Positions 8,947-20,256 of a DNA stretch of 64,000 bases are shown here, piece by piece. The DNA comes from Isochrysis galbana (taxonomy: Eukaryota > Haptophyta > Isochrysidales > Isochrysidaceae). The position numbers were made by a program, and so were the translations under genes. Within the stretch, counting starts at the first letter, position 1; each line of letters opens with the position of its first letter. The notes beneath the pieces were generated by a model. That model was not told the DNA's origin and did no database searches. It saw only the letters and a list, made by a program, of their open reading frames with translations. Where the stretch lies: assembly GCA_018136815.1 (NCBI GenBank), contig CM030940.1:753418-817417 (forward strand). The letters run 5' to 3'.

Positions 8947-11031
8947 TCATCGCCTACCGGTGGCTTTCTTTGCAGCTTTTGCCTTACGTTCATTCATTTG
9001 TTGTTGCCACCTTTCGTGGTCAAAATAGTGCGCCATTTGCCTCCCGGCACGATCGGTAGGGAGGCCCTTGGCGGACCAGTATTGCTCCCCAGCCAAGTGT
9101 TCCGCGGTGAACTTGCCGGTTCTAGCGTTGAAGCTGCCGACCGTCACGTACTCCTCGTATTGTGGCCGGTGCAACGGCTGTGCCGGCAACATGCCGCACG
9201 TCCCCATTGTGGCACCATCATGGCCCGTCCCCGCATTCAAATGTGCTGTCGAGGAAGCCCACGCGCCCGAGGGGTCGGTGGAATAGATCTCATCACTACG
9301 AAGCGCTGCGGAACCCAAACCGGCAGTATGAATGTCGGCTGCGGCATGCAACGCGTTCCCCGTGAGCAAGGGAACGCTAGCCAGTGGCCGACTCGCGCTA
9401 CTTGCCTCAGACAGGTGCCGCACAAGAGTGGTAGGTGGGATCATACCGGCGGTGAACCATTGCTGAACGAGTGTCGCTGTGAACGGACCTTGCTGCGCGC
9501 CGGCGGCGTCAATGTAGTACCAGGACGGGGCCTCGCCGCCACCCGTATTGATCGATGGTAGCACAGCCGGAGGTGGGGGCGTGGAGCTAGACGTGGAGCT
9601 CAGCACACGGTCAAATGGCGTGGTCTCGTGAAGCGCGCTAAATTGCGCTCCCGCGCAAAGATGGGCACTAGGAAGCAGCGAGCCAGTCGTCGCTCTACCC
9701 TCAGCTGGGATGTGTGGCCGGACCATCCGAGTTGGCTTCAGGTGCCCCGCCCGTATCCAGTGCACAATCTTGGCGGCACTAAATGGCCCTTGGATGCGTC
9801 CACGGTCGTCCCAATACTCCCATAGGCTTGAGGCCTCAGTGAGGCTGAGCTCGTCTTGGGAGACGGCCACCGCCACACTGCCATGCTCACCACTTGGCGA
9901 GCCACATGTGCAGCAAGCGCGAGTCCCCTCACAGGCCTGCGGCGAGCAGCCTGCACAACTTGGACATGAGGCGACTGAGCCTGGCTGCTCGCAGCCATGG
10001 TTGCGAGTCGTCGAGGTTGAGTTTGGTGCAACTTGAACTGGCTTGGAAGGCAAAAAGGCCGCAAGCTCGTGCCAATCCGCGATGGGCCTCATCTGTGTAG
10101 CTTCCGCCGCGGATGCAGCAAGTTCTGACGCAGATGGCGCAGCCTCTGTTGACGAGATGGTGACCTCAGCTTCCGCACTGCGTACCTGAGACCCTGTACT
10201 TGTTGCAAACATGGCAACCACCTCAGAGGCATCCGCAGAGGCAAATGCCAGTTGGGGCTCAATGTCCCTCCTAACCAGCCTAGAAGCTAGGAATATTCCG
10301 CGTGCGATCCACCGTCCCATTCTAGAGGTAGGAAAAGGACCGCGCTCTACGCCAGCATCGTCGATGTAGTACCAAAGCGCTGGAGCTTCTTCAGCTGCCG
10401 TTGGTGCGGGGCAAGGAGCTGTGCAGAGCGTTGGTGGTTTGGTGCTTGCGGCGGGAGGCTGCGCGCCTTGTGGAGACGGTCCAAACGCTGCGCAGGCCTG
10501 CGCTACCCTTGCTCCTGTCTGCACCGAAGTTTCTTCTGCAGCACGAGCGGTGGCAGCGGCAGCAACCGTGGAGCTCCCACCACCAGTGGGAGCGACGGAC
10601 TGGCAGCACCTGGCCATGGCATGTCTGTGCGGCTCGCTCTCCTCTTCTATCTCACCAGCCGCTACACCGTCCCCCAAAACCGTTCTATCCACTCCTACCG
10701 CCTCTTCATTTTTGTCTGGCAGATTTACCGCGTCGCCGAGCTCTGGGAATGATGCCAGTGGAAGCAAGTCCGCCTCCTCCATCCCGGCCACCCCCCCACG
10801 GCGGTCGAACTGCAAGAATCCCGCGTTGAGCCAGGCCCGCATGTCCTCCGTCGAAAAAGGCCCCTGCATCCGCCCCGTGTCATCCAGATAGACCCAATCC
10901 AGTGCCTCACCTTCCCAGTCTGGTGGAGCAAGCTCACAGTCCGATGGCTCCGAGCTGTGCTCTGCGCCCAGATCAGTAGGTGTGCAGTTTGCATCATCCC
11001 CTGGAGCCGAATCAGATTGGCCAGAGTTCAT
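8947..11031 (-). CDS. Four-GYF-domain adaptor protein
   Basis: Intronless 694-residue protein from the ATG at 11031. The frame stays open upstream to 11274 but begins there with GTG and has no other Met, so 11031 is preferred. Four GYF-type modules are visible at about residues 44-84, 218-256, 404-440 and 505-541, each with W-x-Y-x-D-D/A-x-G-x-x-x-GPF and a later W...G; examples are WYYIDAAGAQQGPF and WEYWDDRGRIQGPF. GYF domains bind proline-rich peptides in splicing and translational-repression factors. Linkers are Ala/Ser/Pro-rich. The last 70 residues (YVTVGSFNARTGKF ... DRAGRQMAHYFD ... basic end) look like a separate conserved module that I cannot name. Four GYF copies in one chain is unusual; most known proteins have one. 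Confidence 0.85.
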   Translation of the reverse strand: MNSGQSDSAPGDDANCTPTDLGAEHSSEPSDCELAPPDWEGEALDWVYLDDTGRMQGPFSTEDMRAWLNAGFLQFDRRGGVAGMEEADLLPLASFPELGDAVNLPDKNEEAVGVDRTVLGDGVAAGEIEEESEPHRHAMARCCQSVAPTGGGSSTVAAAATARAAEETSVQTGARVAQACAAFGPSPQGAQPPAASTKPPTLCTAPCPAPTAAEEAPALWYYIDDAGVERGPFPTSRMGRWIARGIFLASRLVRRDIEPQLAFASADASEVVAMFATSTGSQVRSAEAEVTISSTEAAPSASELAASAAEATQMRPIADWHELAAFLPSKPVQVAPNSTSTTRNHGCEQPGSVASCPSCAGCSPQACEGTRACCTCGSPSGEHGSVAVAVSQDELSLTEASSLWEYWDDRGRIQGPFSAAKIVHWIRAGHLKPTRMVRPHIPAEGRATTGSLLPSAHLCAGAQFSALHETTPFDRVLSSTSSSTPPPPAVLPSINTGGGEAPSWYYIDAAGAQQGPFTATLVQQWFTAGMIPPTTLVRHLSEASSASRPLASVPLLTGNALHAAADIHTAGLGSAALRSDEIYSTDPSGAWASSTAHLNAGTGHDGATMGTCGMLPAQPLHRPQYEEYVTVGSFNARTGKFTAEHLAGEQYWSAKGLPTDRAGRQMAHYFDHERWQQQMNERKAKAAKKATGRR

Positions 11032-11279
11032 CCGTTCAACCACGCGGCTGCCGTCGGCGCTATCAGCCAAGCTCTCAGAGACACACACTCCCTCGACCAC
11101 CAATGTCAGGAGAGGCCTAGCACAGGAGAGATCAAGCACAGGAGAGACCCTAGCACGGCGGCGTGCAGTGTGTAGCAACGAGGGGGTCTCTTCCTCTCTC
11201 CCCCCCACTCTCACCGAAAGAAGTGCTTCACACCGTCTTCTAATTTTGGCTTTTCGCCTATCTCGGATCGCCACGGTGG

Positions 11280-11520
11280 CATCTTGGATGCTGGCTCCCT
11301 CCGTCCCGCCCTCCCGCCCGCCCTCTCTCGTTCACACTCTCCCTCTCTCCCTTCCTCCTTCCCACCTCCCTCATCTCTCCCTCCCTCTCCCTCCCTCTCC
11401 CTCCCTCTCTCTCCCTCTCCCTTTCTCCTTTCTCTCTCCCTCCCTCCCTCCCCCTCCCTCTCCGAGCCTCTCCCTCCCTTTCCTCTTTTCCTTCCTCCCT
11501 CTCCCTACTCTAGACTCTAG
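11280..11520 (-). promoter_or_regulatory. Purine-rich (coding strand) tract upstream of GYF gene
   Basis: The plus strand is a run of CCTCCCTCTC units, so the GYF gene's coding strand is GA-rich, 250-490 nt upstream of its ATG. Open frames in it are Pro/Ser/Leu artefacts. A promoter role is inferred from repeated placement of such tracts beside genes in this window. Confidence 0.35.
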
Positions 11521-11853
11521 AGTTACTCTACTCTCTACTCTTCTACTCTAGCTCTAGAGGGAGCGCCCAAACACAAACTAGAGCTAGAGAGGTGTGCAAT
11601 CCTTAAAAAAAATCTGAAGATTCTGGCCTAACACCTACTACACAGTGGCAAAAAAGGGGGGTCCACCAACCACCGACCCTAAGTCGCGTTCCGTCAAAAG
11701 AGGGCCAGGTTATTATTTTTTTTACCCAGAGGTGCGTGTTTTCTTTTTCAACCAGTCTCCATTGTATTATTATCACAAAGATGAGTACAAAGCTAATCAA
11801 GGACGTGAGCATAGCAACTCCCCCCTTCCCCAAAACACACGGTAACCCCAAAG

Positions 11854-12042
11854 CTACTGAGTTTTCATCCTTTTCGTCTTTTTCTCGCACACCTCCTCCT
11901 CGATCTTATTCTCGATGTCGTTCTTCTGGCAGGCGACGATGTCGCTCGGCTGATCTTGGGTGGCGAGATCCGTGATGCGTGCGAGGACGGCCTCCTTGTT
12001 CTGCATGAAGAGTTTGCCAGCTGCTCGGCGCACTTGCACCAT
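11854..12042 (-). CDS. Small hypothetical ORF, acidic/basic tail
   Basis: 62 residues from the ATG at 12042: MVQVRRAAGKLFMQNKEA, a helical middle, and a Lys-rich end (CEKKTKRMKTQ). The frame is open further upstream without another ATG. Composition is more protein-like than surrounding shadows, but no family is recognised and no paralogue was found here. It could be a gene remnant or a chance frame. Confidence 0.2.
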   Translation of the reverse strand: MVQVRRAAGKLFMQNKEAVLARITDLATQDQPSDIVACQKNDIENKIEEEVCEKKTKRMKTQ

Positions 12043-12289
12043 GGGATCCGCTTCAGCGTACGCGACCCTCAAGCCACTACAGCTCGACTCGGTCGTTGCA
12101 CAGTCGAGAGGTCTTGCGCAACCTCTGCTTCGGCCAGAGGGGTTGTGTCGTCCCAGGGGCGTGTCGGCGTCATGCGCGCGGCGCAGCGCGGCAGCGTTGG
12201 CGTTGTGCGCGCGCCCGCCTTTGTTGCTGACTCTTTTTGTTATAACCTTTTTTTTTTGATTTTCGCACACAGAGTTGCGCACTATACAT

Positions 12290-13620
12290 ACACGCAGGTG
12301 GGAGAGAGAGAGAGAGAGTCCAGGGGCCGAAATTCACAATGAGCCGTTTTCGCCACCGCCCCGCCGCCGCCATTCCGGCACCCGCGATCAGTTGACGACG
12401 AAGGGTTCGGTGGGTCCGCCGCACTCCACATTTTTCCTCCACGTGGGGCGCTTGGCTTCACACTTGCTGCAGAGCACCGCAGCACCGCATGCTGAATGTG
12501 GTAGCAAAAGTAAGCAAAGACAAGCTCCGCAGAGTTGGTCATGGGGAGAGCTAAGGTTGAATGGGATGTGGAGATGGTTTGCTTCAGGTGATGGGATGTC
12601 TCATAAGCTCACCATAGGCTATAATGGAGGCATGATCGGCAGAGTCCTAGAAATCCAAGAATTTTCTAGGACGTGGTCCTAGTTTCTAGGACGGAATACG
12701 GAATTTTTTGTCCGAGAGGCTTGTTGCTAAGTGTTGTTCTTGTTCAGAATCTGAACAGTGTTCAGCGCTTAACGTTAAGCAGCTCTAGTTGCAACTGGGC
12801 CTGCATGCATGTAGTATGTAGTAGTGTAATAGTAACGGTTGGTCTACATCTCCCATACCCATGTACGCGTCGGCGCGCCACTACTCGCCCAGCGCAGTTT
12901 CTGCTGTTGTCTGTTGTGTGATCGCATGGGGTATAGGGGGCTGACTACGGCTCACCATTGAGCATCCTGCTCCCTTATGTCCACCACCAAGCCCAGTAGA
13001 CTGACCATGCACTTCGATGGCCCAATCTCCAATCTGACTCGTCATTTATGAGGCATAGAACCTGGAAGGACACCCCTACCAGGAATCGGACCCCCCCTCC
13101 CCGTGGGCTGTGGGCTGTTCCGATGAGGGCACGCGCACTCTCACAAGGCGTCGTAAATGATGGAACCCCATGATATTTTTGTACCTCTTGCCTGCAGGGC
13201 ATCCCCATGGGCCCGGATCAAGTTTTGGGGGGGGCTCTAGAGACAAAAAATACATTAGGGGAGGGGGAAGGACATGCCAGTAGAGGAATGGGCCGCCCAC
13301 GTAGTACTCACCCCCCCTAAAAAAGTGAACGCGCGTATTATTTTTACCACCTACTTGTACCGGTTTACCGGTCCTCGCGGACTCCTTTTCTGTCAACTTT
13401 CCTCTCGCCTCCGTTCCCTGTAAGGTAGGCGCCCTGCCTTTCTTTGTCGGCCCCGACAACAGCCCCCCCCCTCCCCCCCCTTCCCCCCTCGGCGGAAAGA
13501 AAGCCCGGGACCTCCCCCCCCCTCCCCCCCCCCTCACGGGTCCGGACCCTCCCTGGTCCGAAAAGCCGGCTCTCACGCTACCAGTGCCAACTACTTTTCA
13601 GACTGACAGGACTCTCCCTA
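12290..13620. other. Intergenic, no gene recognised
   Basis: Mixed sequence with a short GA run (12301-12318), three nearby TCTAGGACG-like repeats (12660-12695), and G/C homopolymers at 13440-13540. No convincing coding frame or RNA gene was seen. Confidence 0.45.
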
Positions 13621-13762
13621 CTACTACAGTAGTCTAGTGTCTAGTCTCAAGTCGAGGTCCACAGAGTTTGGTTTCACGGCTGTGCGCTGCTGCGTGCGCC
13701 GCGAAGGACACCACCGACCTTCGCTTGACACAGGCTACGAATCATCGAAGCACATCGAGCAC

Positions 13763-16700
13763 ATGCACACCCGTCATCGGCAAGAGGCAGAATTCGGGCT
13801 TGTCGCTCTGGGTACGACAAGCCAATACTCGCACGAGGACGGTTCAAGTGCATGCACCTCCATCGCAATCGTTGCTGCCGTTGAGCTTCTTCGCCGACGA
13901 GCAATCAATGGTCCAACCCTAGGATTGGAAAGTAATCCCTCTGCGCGAAAGTGTCAGCAACTCATCGACGACGATATCGTTGCTCGGGGCGTGGAGGCAT
14001 ATAAGTCCATCCTTAGACAAAGGAGATCCAAAGATGTCGCCATGCAACATTGCGCGTTTGACGAATGCTGGCAGGTGAATGAACCCCGCAACCGCAATCA
14101 GCAAATGCATCGAGGATACTTTGCACCTACCCCCGCCCTAAAGGCATGATTCTTCTACGGCATTGCTCATATCCTCCCTCTTCGCTGTTTTGGCCTCGGG
14201 CTGTTTGCTGAACTGCAGGACCTTCGTGGGAACTTTGATGTCCACACAGGGATTCTTTCTTCCGTCGAGAGCACAGGCTCGATTTTCGGTACGATTGATG
14301 AACAAGCTCGGGCAACTGCAGGTTTGTTTCATATTCGCATGCTCGGACAAATTAGCTCAGCTAATGCCCGTCGTCCTTGCTCTTGCTCTTACAGATCGAT
14401 TCGAGAGGATGATCTCTTCATGTGAGGGCTCGGCATTTGTGATCACCAAACCGCCGGAGACGATCGCGATTCTTGTTGGAGCATCAAGCTCAGTCGTCTC
14501 GCCATCTTTCCTATTCGATTCTCATGCTCGTCCTGGCTTATTTGACCAGGCTCATCTGCTGCAATTCGATTCGATCGCGGACATGTGCAATGAGTTGAGT
14601 AGGCGACTGCCCTATACCGACGTCAAGGAATTTGGAAATGAGCAGAATGCAACTATCAATCAATGGGAGGCAAACGGACTGAGGCTGAATGCGGACGTCA
14701 GTGCGCTCAGGGAAACTGGCACTGACATGTTCTGCGACCCGAAGTCTTTCGATCTGGGCTCTCTCAGTGGCTCCTGGATTTCGACATTCGACGATTGCGA
14801 GGTTGAGATATCTGCTGACACCAGGGGAAGGATTCACATCGACGGCGATGATCTACCACAGTTTCGAATCACTATTGTTGAGGGCTACCACTACAGTTGT
14901 GACGGCGGACAACGCCATCCTCTTCCTTGTGATGAGCAGAGCCGCGCCAGCAAAGCGCTCGTTGCCCTCGAAGACTGCAAAGGGACCGTCCACTATACCC
15001 TATGCGATCTGTTAAAGACAGCCGATGGCAAGATTTCTGAGGCTACATGGAAGGCGAACGATTTTTGGTTGCCGCCCCATATAATGCAATGGGAACGCTG
15101 GACTGTATGTATTTCCAGAGACGACGAGTCAGAAACCTCGGCAGTGGTCGATAGCATGCGCAGCAACGATGCGCATGGAGCAACCACACGTAAAGCTCTC
15201 GCCTCCGCCGCCGGGTGTGACGTCCTTGCGCCGGAAGGGCTTTCCAGTAGGTGCAGCTCGTCACAGTCCAATCCGCATACGGCAGGCAGCAGAATGCTCA
15301 ATTGCTTTCGAAAGTGCTTCAATTTGCCCCGGACACCCACGTCCTCGACTTCTCCAGCTGACGATGCTTCCATGGCCGAGGGCGATAGGGATGGTCAGCA
15401 GACAGCCGATCCCACATGGTCTAGACCAGTCAACACGACTGGAACGGCTGAGGTGAGCCGAAAGTTGAATCTCGACGTCCAATTAGAGCATCGATCCATA
15501 AGCACTTGTGTCACGAAAGACACGCCACTGCCGCCATGCGGCAGCGTCCAGCTTCGCCAAGACAACAGACCGGCCAATCAGCCCGGATCAACCGTTTTCG
15601 CCACTGTCAATAGCGGCGATGAAAACTCGGAGCAAGACAAATCGCACAGTGCCGACTCCGCGCCTCAACGACAGCCCTCAGCGACGTGTGAGGAAGCGAT
15701 CTCATGCGATACCAAACAAGAGCGTGTTGACACTGGCTGCCCGGCATATCAAGCACTCTCTGCGCCTGACCAAGATTCATTCGAAACGCGTACTGGTACC
15801 GCCGACAGCGCGCCGACATCGACTATAAGCAGAGAAGACAGTTTCCACACCGCCGCAAGCTGTGACATGGTTGGTGTTTCGCGCCAGGCTTCAGGGTCGC
15901 GTAGGCAGTCAGCGGCACTTCGACAGCATGCTCTGCTGGCATCTGTCAATGAGCTCGATGACTTGTGCTGTTCAATCACGAAGGAGCTGATGGCGGATCC
16001 CGTCATCGCCGCCGATGGTCATTGTTACGAGAGAGAAATGATAAGTAGGCACATACAGGTATCGCTTTCTGCATACACACGAATCACGCGACCAGCTGTC
16101 CAATCCACATCGCTGAACACGCTCGCGAACGCAAGCTCCACGGACAAATTTATACTTCGGGTGCACGCCCCTCTTGGATGCGGTTAACCAAAAGAATTAC
16201 TACTATACTGTTCTCTTTCCTGTAAGGTGCAACTAGAGGAAATGCGGTTGGCGAACACGCCACGTGATGTCGAATGTGAACGTCGTGACGACGAGTGTTG
16301 TCAAGGCAGCGCGCGGAGACGCTTCATATCCTCGCCTACGACCAATGACGAGTTGAGACATACCCTCCTGACGCCAGTGCATAACTTGGTCTCGATCATT
16401 GAATCATGGATCGAAAATGGACGCATTGGCGAAGCGGCCGCCAGTGAATGGCGTGCACGGAGAGAAGAGGTCTGTTCGAATCGCCGCGCACAGATGGAAG
16501 CTCGCGCAGCAGAACCTCCCTTGGGGGCCCTCTTAGGCGCAGGTCGCATACAAGGTTGGCTTGCATGTCAAGATGTTGGCGGCATTACCCTGCCGCGTCT
16601 GCAACGATATCTGGTTCTTGTCATGGACCGTCTGCTCATGTACAACTCTGACAGTACGCCGGAGGCGAGCTTTGACTTGACTCATTCAACCCGGGTGGTC

Positions 16701-18475
16701 ATGGAAGGCGAGTGGCTGGTAGTTAGCACGCCAGCTGACGTAGAAGGCGAGATCGGCCATGTCCTTAGACTCACCATAGACACTGAGAAAGATCCACATG
16801 CGGATCTCAGCCAATGGCTACAGCTAATCCAGGATGCAATCAGTCATCAACCACCGCCATATCAAGCGAGTGCAATGCACGTTCGCATCTTTGGTGTTCC
16901 GGAGGAAGGGCCAACAGGATTTACCGGCCTTGCCGTCGCCGTATGCGCGGCAGCCGATCTTGATTGTGCCGTGTCTATAAGCCCCATCTGCGCGATTGAT
17001 GGCTGCCACGAGAACGCCCAGGTACATTGCAGCCGCTGTGGTCGAATGGTGTGTAAGTCGTGCGGGGACTATTCAGTTTTTTCATTCCAGGAGACCGTCG
17101 CCGGCCGGCGTCGGAACTTCAAAGTTCCCCGACGGTTTCGAATGTGCTGCGAATGCATCGAGGACGCCATCGGTCGCATTGAAGAAAATACAGTGTCGCA
17201 GATGGAGGTGAAGGCGTGCGCAATGTTGACATCTAAGCTGGACGCCTTTGAGGAAAGGCTGTGCCGCGAGGGCATAGCTCGGGCCCGTGAACACCTTAAA
17301 TATTCGTTTGAGCAGCGTGAGGCCAGAGCAGCTGAACTCCATGCCATGAAGATTCGACGCATGCAGCGGCGACTCGAACGAGAAGAGGCGGCTGTCCAAG
17401 CTCTAGTGTCTGATCCCATCATCGCGGCGAGTCGCCTCAATGAGTTGCAATTGCAACGTGATGCACTGAATGAACAACGGCAGATGGAAGTGGATGAAGA
17501 AGCACTCCTCAGGCTGACTGCAGAGATTTCCGCTTTCGATGCACAACTAGAGGAGGCTGATAGACATCTGCAACGGCTAGTAGAGCAATCTTCAGCTGAC
17601 CCATCTCCGCAGCAGGCTTCACGGCAACACGATGAGGAGGCCTCGCAGGAGTCCTCTATTGAGGACGATGAGCTGGAAGAATTTGTACCGGCACGCGAAT
17701 TGAGCGAAACGGACGTCACGTCGCGAGGGGATGGACCATCTTGTTTGCTTCTCGGGCTCTGTCTTCCCTCTGAGCGCGGATTAGAACGACAGGTCGGCGA
17801 GCACCGCTATGCCCGGTGCGACAGTCGTGATATTGTTTTGGTGCATGTCGAATCTTATTCCTTGCTACCGTTCACATACTCACTAGGACCGTCAAGTTGC
17901 TTGCTTCACAGGCACGGATCCGCAACCAAATCCGTTTGGCAGTGGCTGAGGACCGCGTTGCACACGACGAGGATGCTGCCCGCAAAGCAGATATCCGTGC
18001 GTCCGAGCTCGACGACATGCGAGGTCGATTGCGGCAAGTCATTGCTCAAGCCGGGCAGGCGCAGGAAGTAGCACGCATGGCCGAGCAAGAGTTGCGCGAG
18101 CGTGAGCGCCGTGATGAGCATGAACGTCGCAGACAAGCAGCAGCGGAAGAACAACGACGGCTGCAGCGTGAGCAGGAGGAGCAAGAGCGCGAGCAACGAG
18201 CAGAGAGGGAGCGTCGACGACGAGAGGCAGCTGAGCGGCAGCTTGCCGCCGATCAGGAAGTGGAGCGATATTTGCAAGAACGTGGTGCTATTCGCGGGGA
18301 CTTCCGCATGTGCCGCCAATGCCGATCCGGACCGTACGAGAACAAGGCGTGCCGCGATTTGCAGCTGCACAATAACGAAGATGGTGGCAACCTGAATCAG
18401 TGCAAGAATTGCCAGTGGTTTAGTTCTGATTGGCACGACTGGCTAGAGTGGGACGGAACATTTGGCCCGCACTAA
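13763..18475 (+). CDS. Peptidase / U-box / PH / FYVE-like multidomain protein
   Basis: Hand-spliced model: exons 13763-14074, 14219-14321, 14395-16058, 16227-17792 and 17912-18475, all introns GT-AG, 1,402 residues. N-terminal module (about 1-220): Cys31 in DGSSACTSIA with Gln ten residues before it, and an Asp-x-His pair (FDSHARP, 180-182) after TKPPET. This is the Cys plus D-x-H layout of papain-like deubiquitinating peptidases of the tegument (C76) type. Then a Ser/Thr-rich linker and a U-box (about 659-757) split by intron 3: ELMADPVIAADGH before it, SPTTNDELRHTLLTPVHNL after. Next a PH-like domain (about 797-901), a FYVE-like zinc finger (947-1004, CAIDGC...CSRCG...CKSC...CCEC), long coiled coil, and a Cys/His-rich last 57 residues. 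The gene may start further upstream, since the frame is open to 13637 without another ATG. Intron 3 could end at 16238 instead, with the frame kept. A membrane-targeted E3 ligase is the best guess; peptidase activity is unproven. Confidence 0.75.
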
Positions 18476-18756
18476 ATGTTGGTAGTGGTGGTAGGAGTAG
18501 TGTGGATGGAGTTGTGGATCTTTACCAGCCAAGATATGAACACGGCAGGTGGGGAGGGTGTTGGATCCAGAGTACTTCCACAATACTCTAGACGGATCCG
18601 ATGGCTTGTGTGTCTTTTAACTTTAGGATGGGCATTGTTTCTTGAGGGGTGATCGCCGTTTACTTCGGGACTCTTCTTTGTTCTTTGTGGCTTCGTTTCG
18701 GTTGGCTGCATTCTTCTCCTTCTCCGGACCCGTTTCTTTGATTGTGGCGCAACTAA

Positions 18757-19210
18757 GTTTATACTTGGTTGACCCATGGGGGGGGCACGAGCCCCCCCTC
18801 TCTCCACTCCTCCCCTGCCATGGGGGAGGAATCACCCATCCTCCTGGCATGCCTGATGGCTTGCCGGGAGGAGACTGCCCTACTGACCCGCTCGCCTTCC
18901 CCACAGGCTCGCCCCATTCGCCCGTCCTGTCCAGTCGTGGCCAGCCCATTGCTCCAACCCCCCCTCCCCCCCTGGTCGATAGGCAGACAGGTGCAGCGTG
19001 GGGGCCCCAAACAAAGGCTCAGGAGCGCCAGCGAGGGAGAGGCAGGTGACGCAGGTGAGGCCAGGGCCCAGCCCCAGCCTCCCCTGCCGCCCCCTGAACT
19101 GGTCTCTATCTAGGAGCCTCCAGGGCCGCCAGAGGGCAGCTGGAGGCCTGCCGCAGGCGCGCCATCGCGCGTGCCGCAGGCCCCCGGTGCTTTTTCCCGG
19201 AGAGTCGCCC
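18757..19210 (+). repeat. Dispersed repeat R4, copy 1
   Basis: Near-duplicate of 23806-24215. It starts AACTAAGTTTATACTTGG then GACCCATGG, continues through CCTCCTGGCATGCCTGATGG and CCAGCGAGGGAGAGGCAGG, and ends near GGCGCGCCATCGCGCGTGCC. The start resembles the 5' end of the ORF1-bearing element at 51907, where the same TATAC box precedes the ORF1 ATG. R4 is therefore probably a 5' fragment, or a non-autonomous relative, of that non-LTR family. Confidence 0.85.
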
Positions 19211-19445
19211 GACGTAGGTCGGTCCGCCTCAATGGGTTTTCCCTCATTTTAACTTGCGGGGAGTTAGAATGGGAGCCGGGGGCTTGCGAGGGGGGAGATG
19301 TGGAGGGGTGCATAGGTGTATGTATCTGTGGCAACAAAACGCGCCAAGGTGTACGGGCAGGTGCGCTGAGGGCTGTCGTGTTAGTACCGGGCTAGTGAGA
19401 GTAGTGGTACTAATGCTCAGTTAGATTATTGTTGAGAGGGAATTT

Positions 19446-19868
19446 GTGGTCTTCCAAAGCGGCCAAGGCGCCTTCTCACGACCATCGGCACTCGAAAATG
19501 CTAAGGTGATGGAGCAATCTCAATGGTGGACTATCTATGGTAAGCACGTTCCGTTGCTTGCAACTTTGGCGCAAACTGTCCTATCACAACCTGCAGCGGT
19601 GTCCGCTGTTGAACGAAATTGGTCGGTTACGGACAAATTCACTCTCAATCTCGGTCGAGCATGCGCCATGATGTCGCAGATAAGCTCGTCTATTGTCACG
19701 AATCGATGCATGTGCAGATGCGTGTGCAAAGCGTTGGATGGTCTCCAGATGTTGCAAATTGCAAAGTGGGACAGCGACAGCGATGATGATAGCGACGCCG
19801 AGGACGATTGGCTTGGCGATGAGGCTGTGAGTCCAAGTGAGGAGCAGTTGCGCACGCTCCTTATTTGA
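19446..19868 (+). pseudogene. hAT transposase C-terminal remnant
   Basis: The frame contains the hAT dimerisation-domain signature: TVLSQPAAVSAVERNWSV, in which SA.ERNWS is diagnostic. After NLGRA the expected continuation (RHDVADKLVYCHESMH) is found one frame over, near 19665-19715, so a single-nucleotide frameshift has broken the protein. The frame here opens with GTG and lacks the N-terminal BED and RNase-H parts. It may belong to the element whose right end (TTTGACCGCCCTA) lies near 20254. This decayed copy could not mobilise the non-autonomous hAT elements further along. Confidence 0.8.
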
Positions 19869-19899
19869 GAAATTGAGAAAGAGTATCCACTATATCGTC

Positions 19900-20256
19900 A
19901 CTGGCGCGGCGCCGCCGCGGCGCCGCGGCGCCGCATCCGTTGCCCGTAAGCCACCGCACAAACACGGAAGAAAAAACGGAGGGGGTTTGAAACACGGCAA
20001 AACACGGCCGTGTTTGACCTTGGTAGAAACACGGTGAAAACGTGTTTCCCAGCTAGGGACCGGGCTAGAGATAACTCCGGGGTCGTCTCTGGTCTCTGGG
20101 GTCCAGAGGAGGGGTCCGGGTCCAAATGAAATGGGCCTCGGATATGTGCGAGTTGGATGTATTGGGAACTTTCTACAAGAAAATCCTCAAATTTCCTCAA
20201 TTCTGAGATGGTCATTTTTTCATCCCTAATAAAAACCCTGTTTGACCGCCCTAAGA
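19900..20256 (+). mobile_element. Element right end with TGTTTGACCGCCCTA terminus
   Basis: A GC palindrome at about 19903-19938 is followed by AAACACGG inverted pairs (19985-20045), then a block (20112-20256) shared with 29915-30070 (reverse complement) and 49725-49845 (partial). It ends ...AACCCTGTTTGACCGCCCTA. The same terminus appears inverted at 29926 and as ...CCCTATTTGACCGCCCTAG at 56986-57006. A TAGGGCGGTCAAACAGGG end fits a hAT-like TIR. The matching left end of this copy was not located. Confidence 0.55.

Noticed and set aside
17069-17719. 216-residue Ser/Cys-rich antisense frame
   Set aside because: Mirror of the coiled-coil coding region of the multidomain gene on the other strand.
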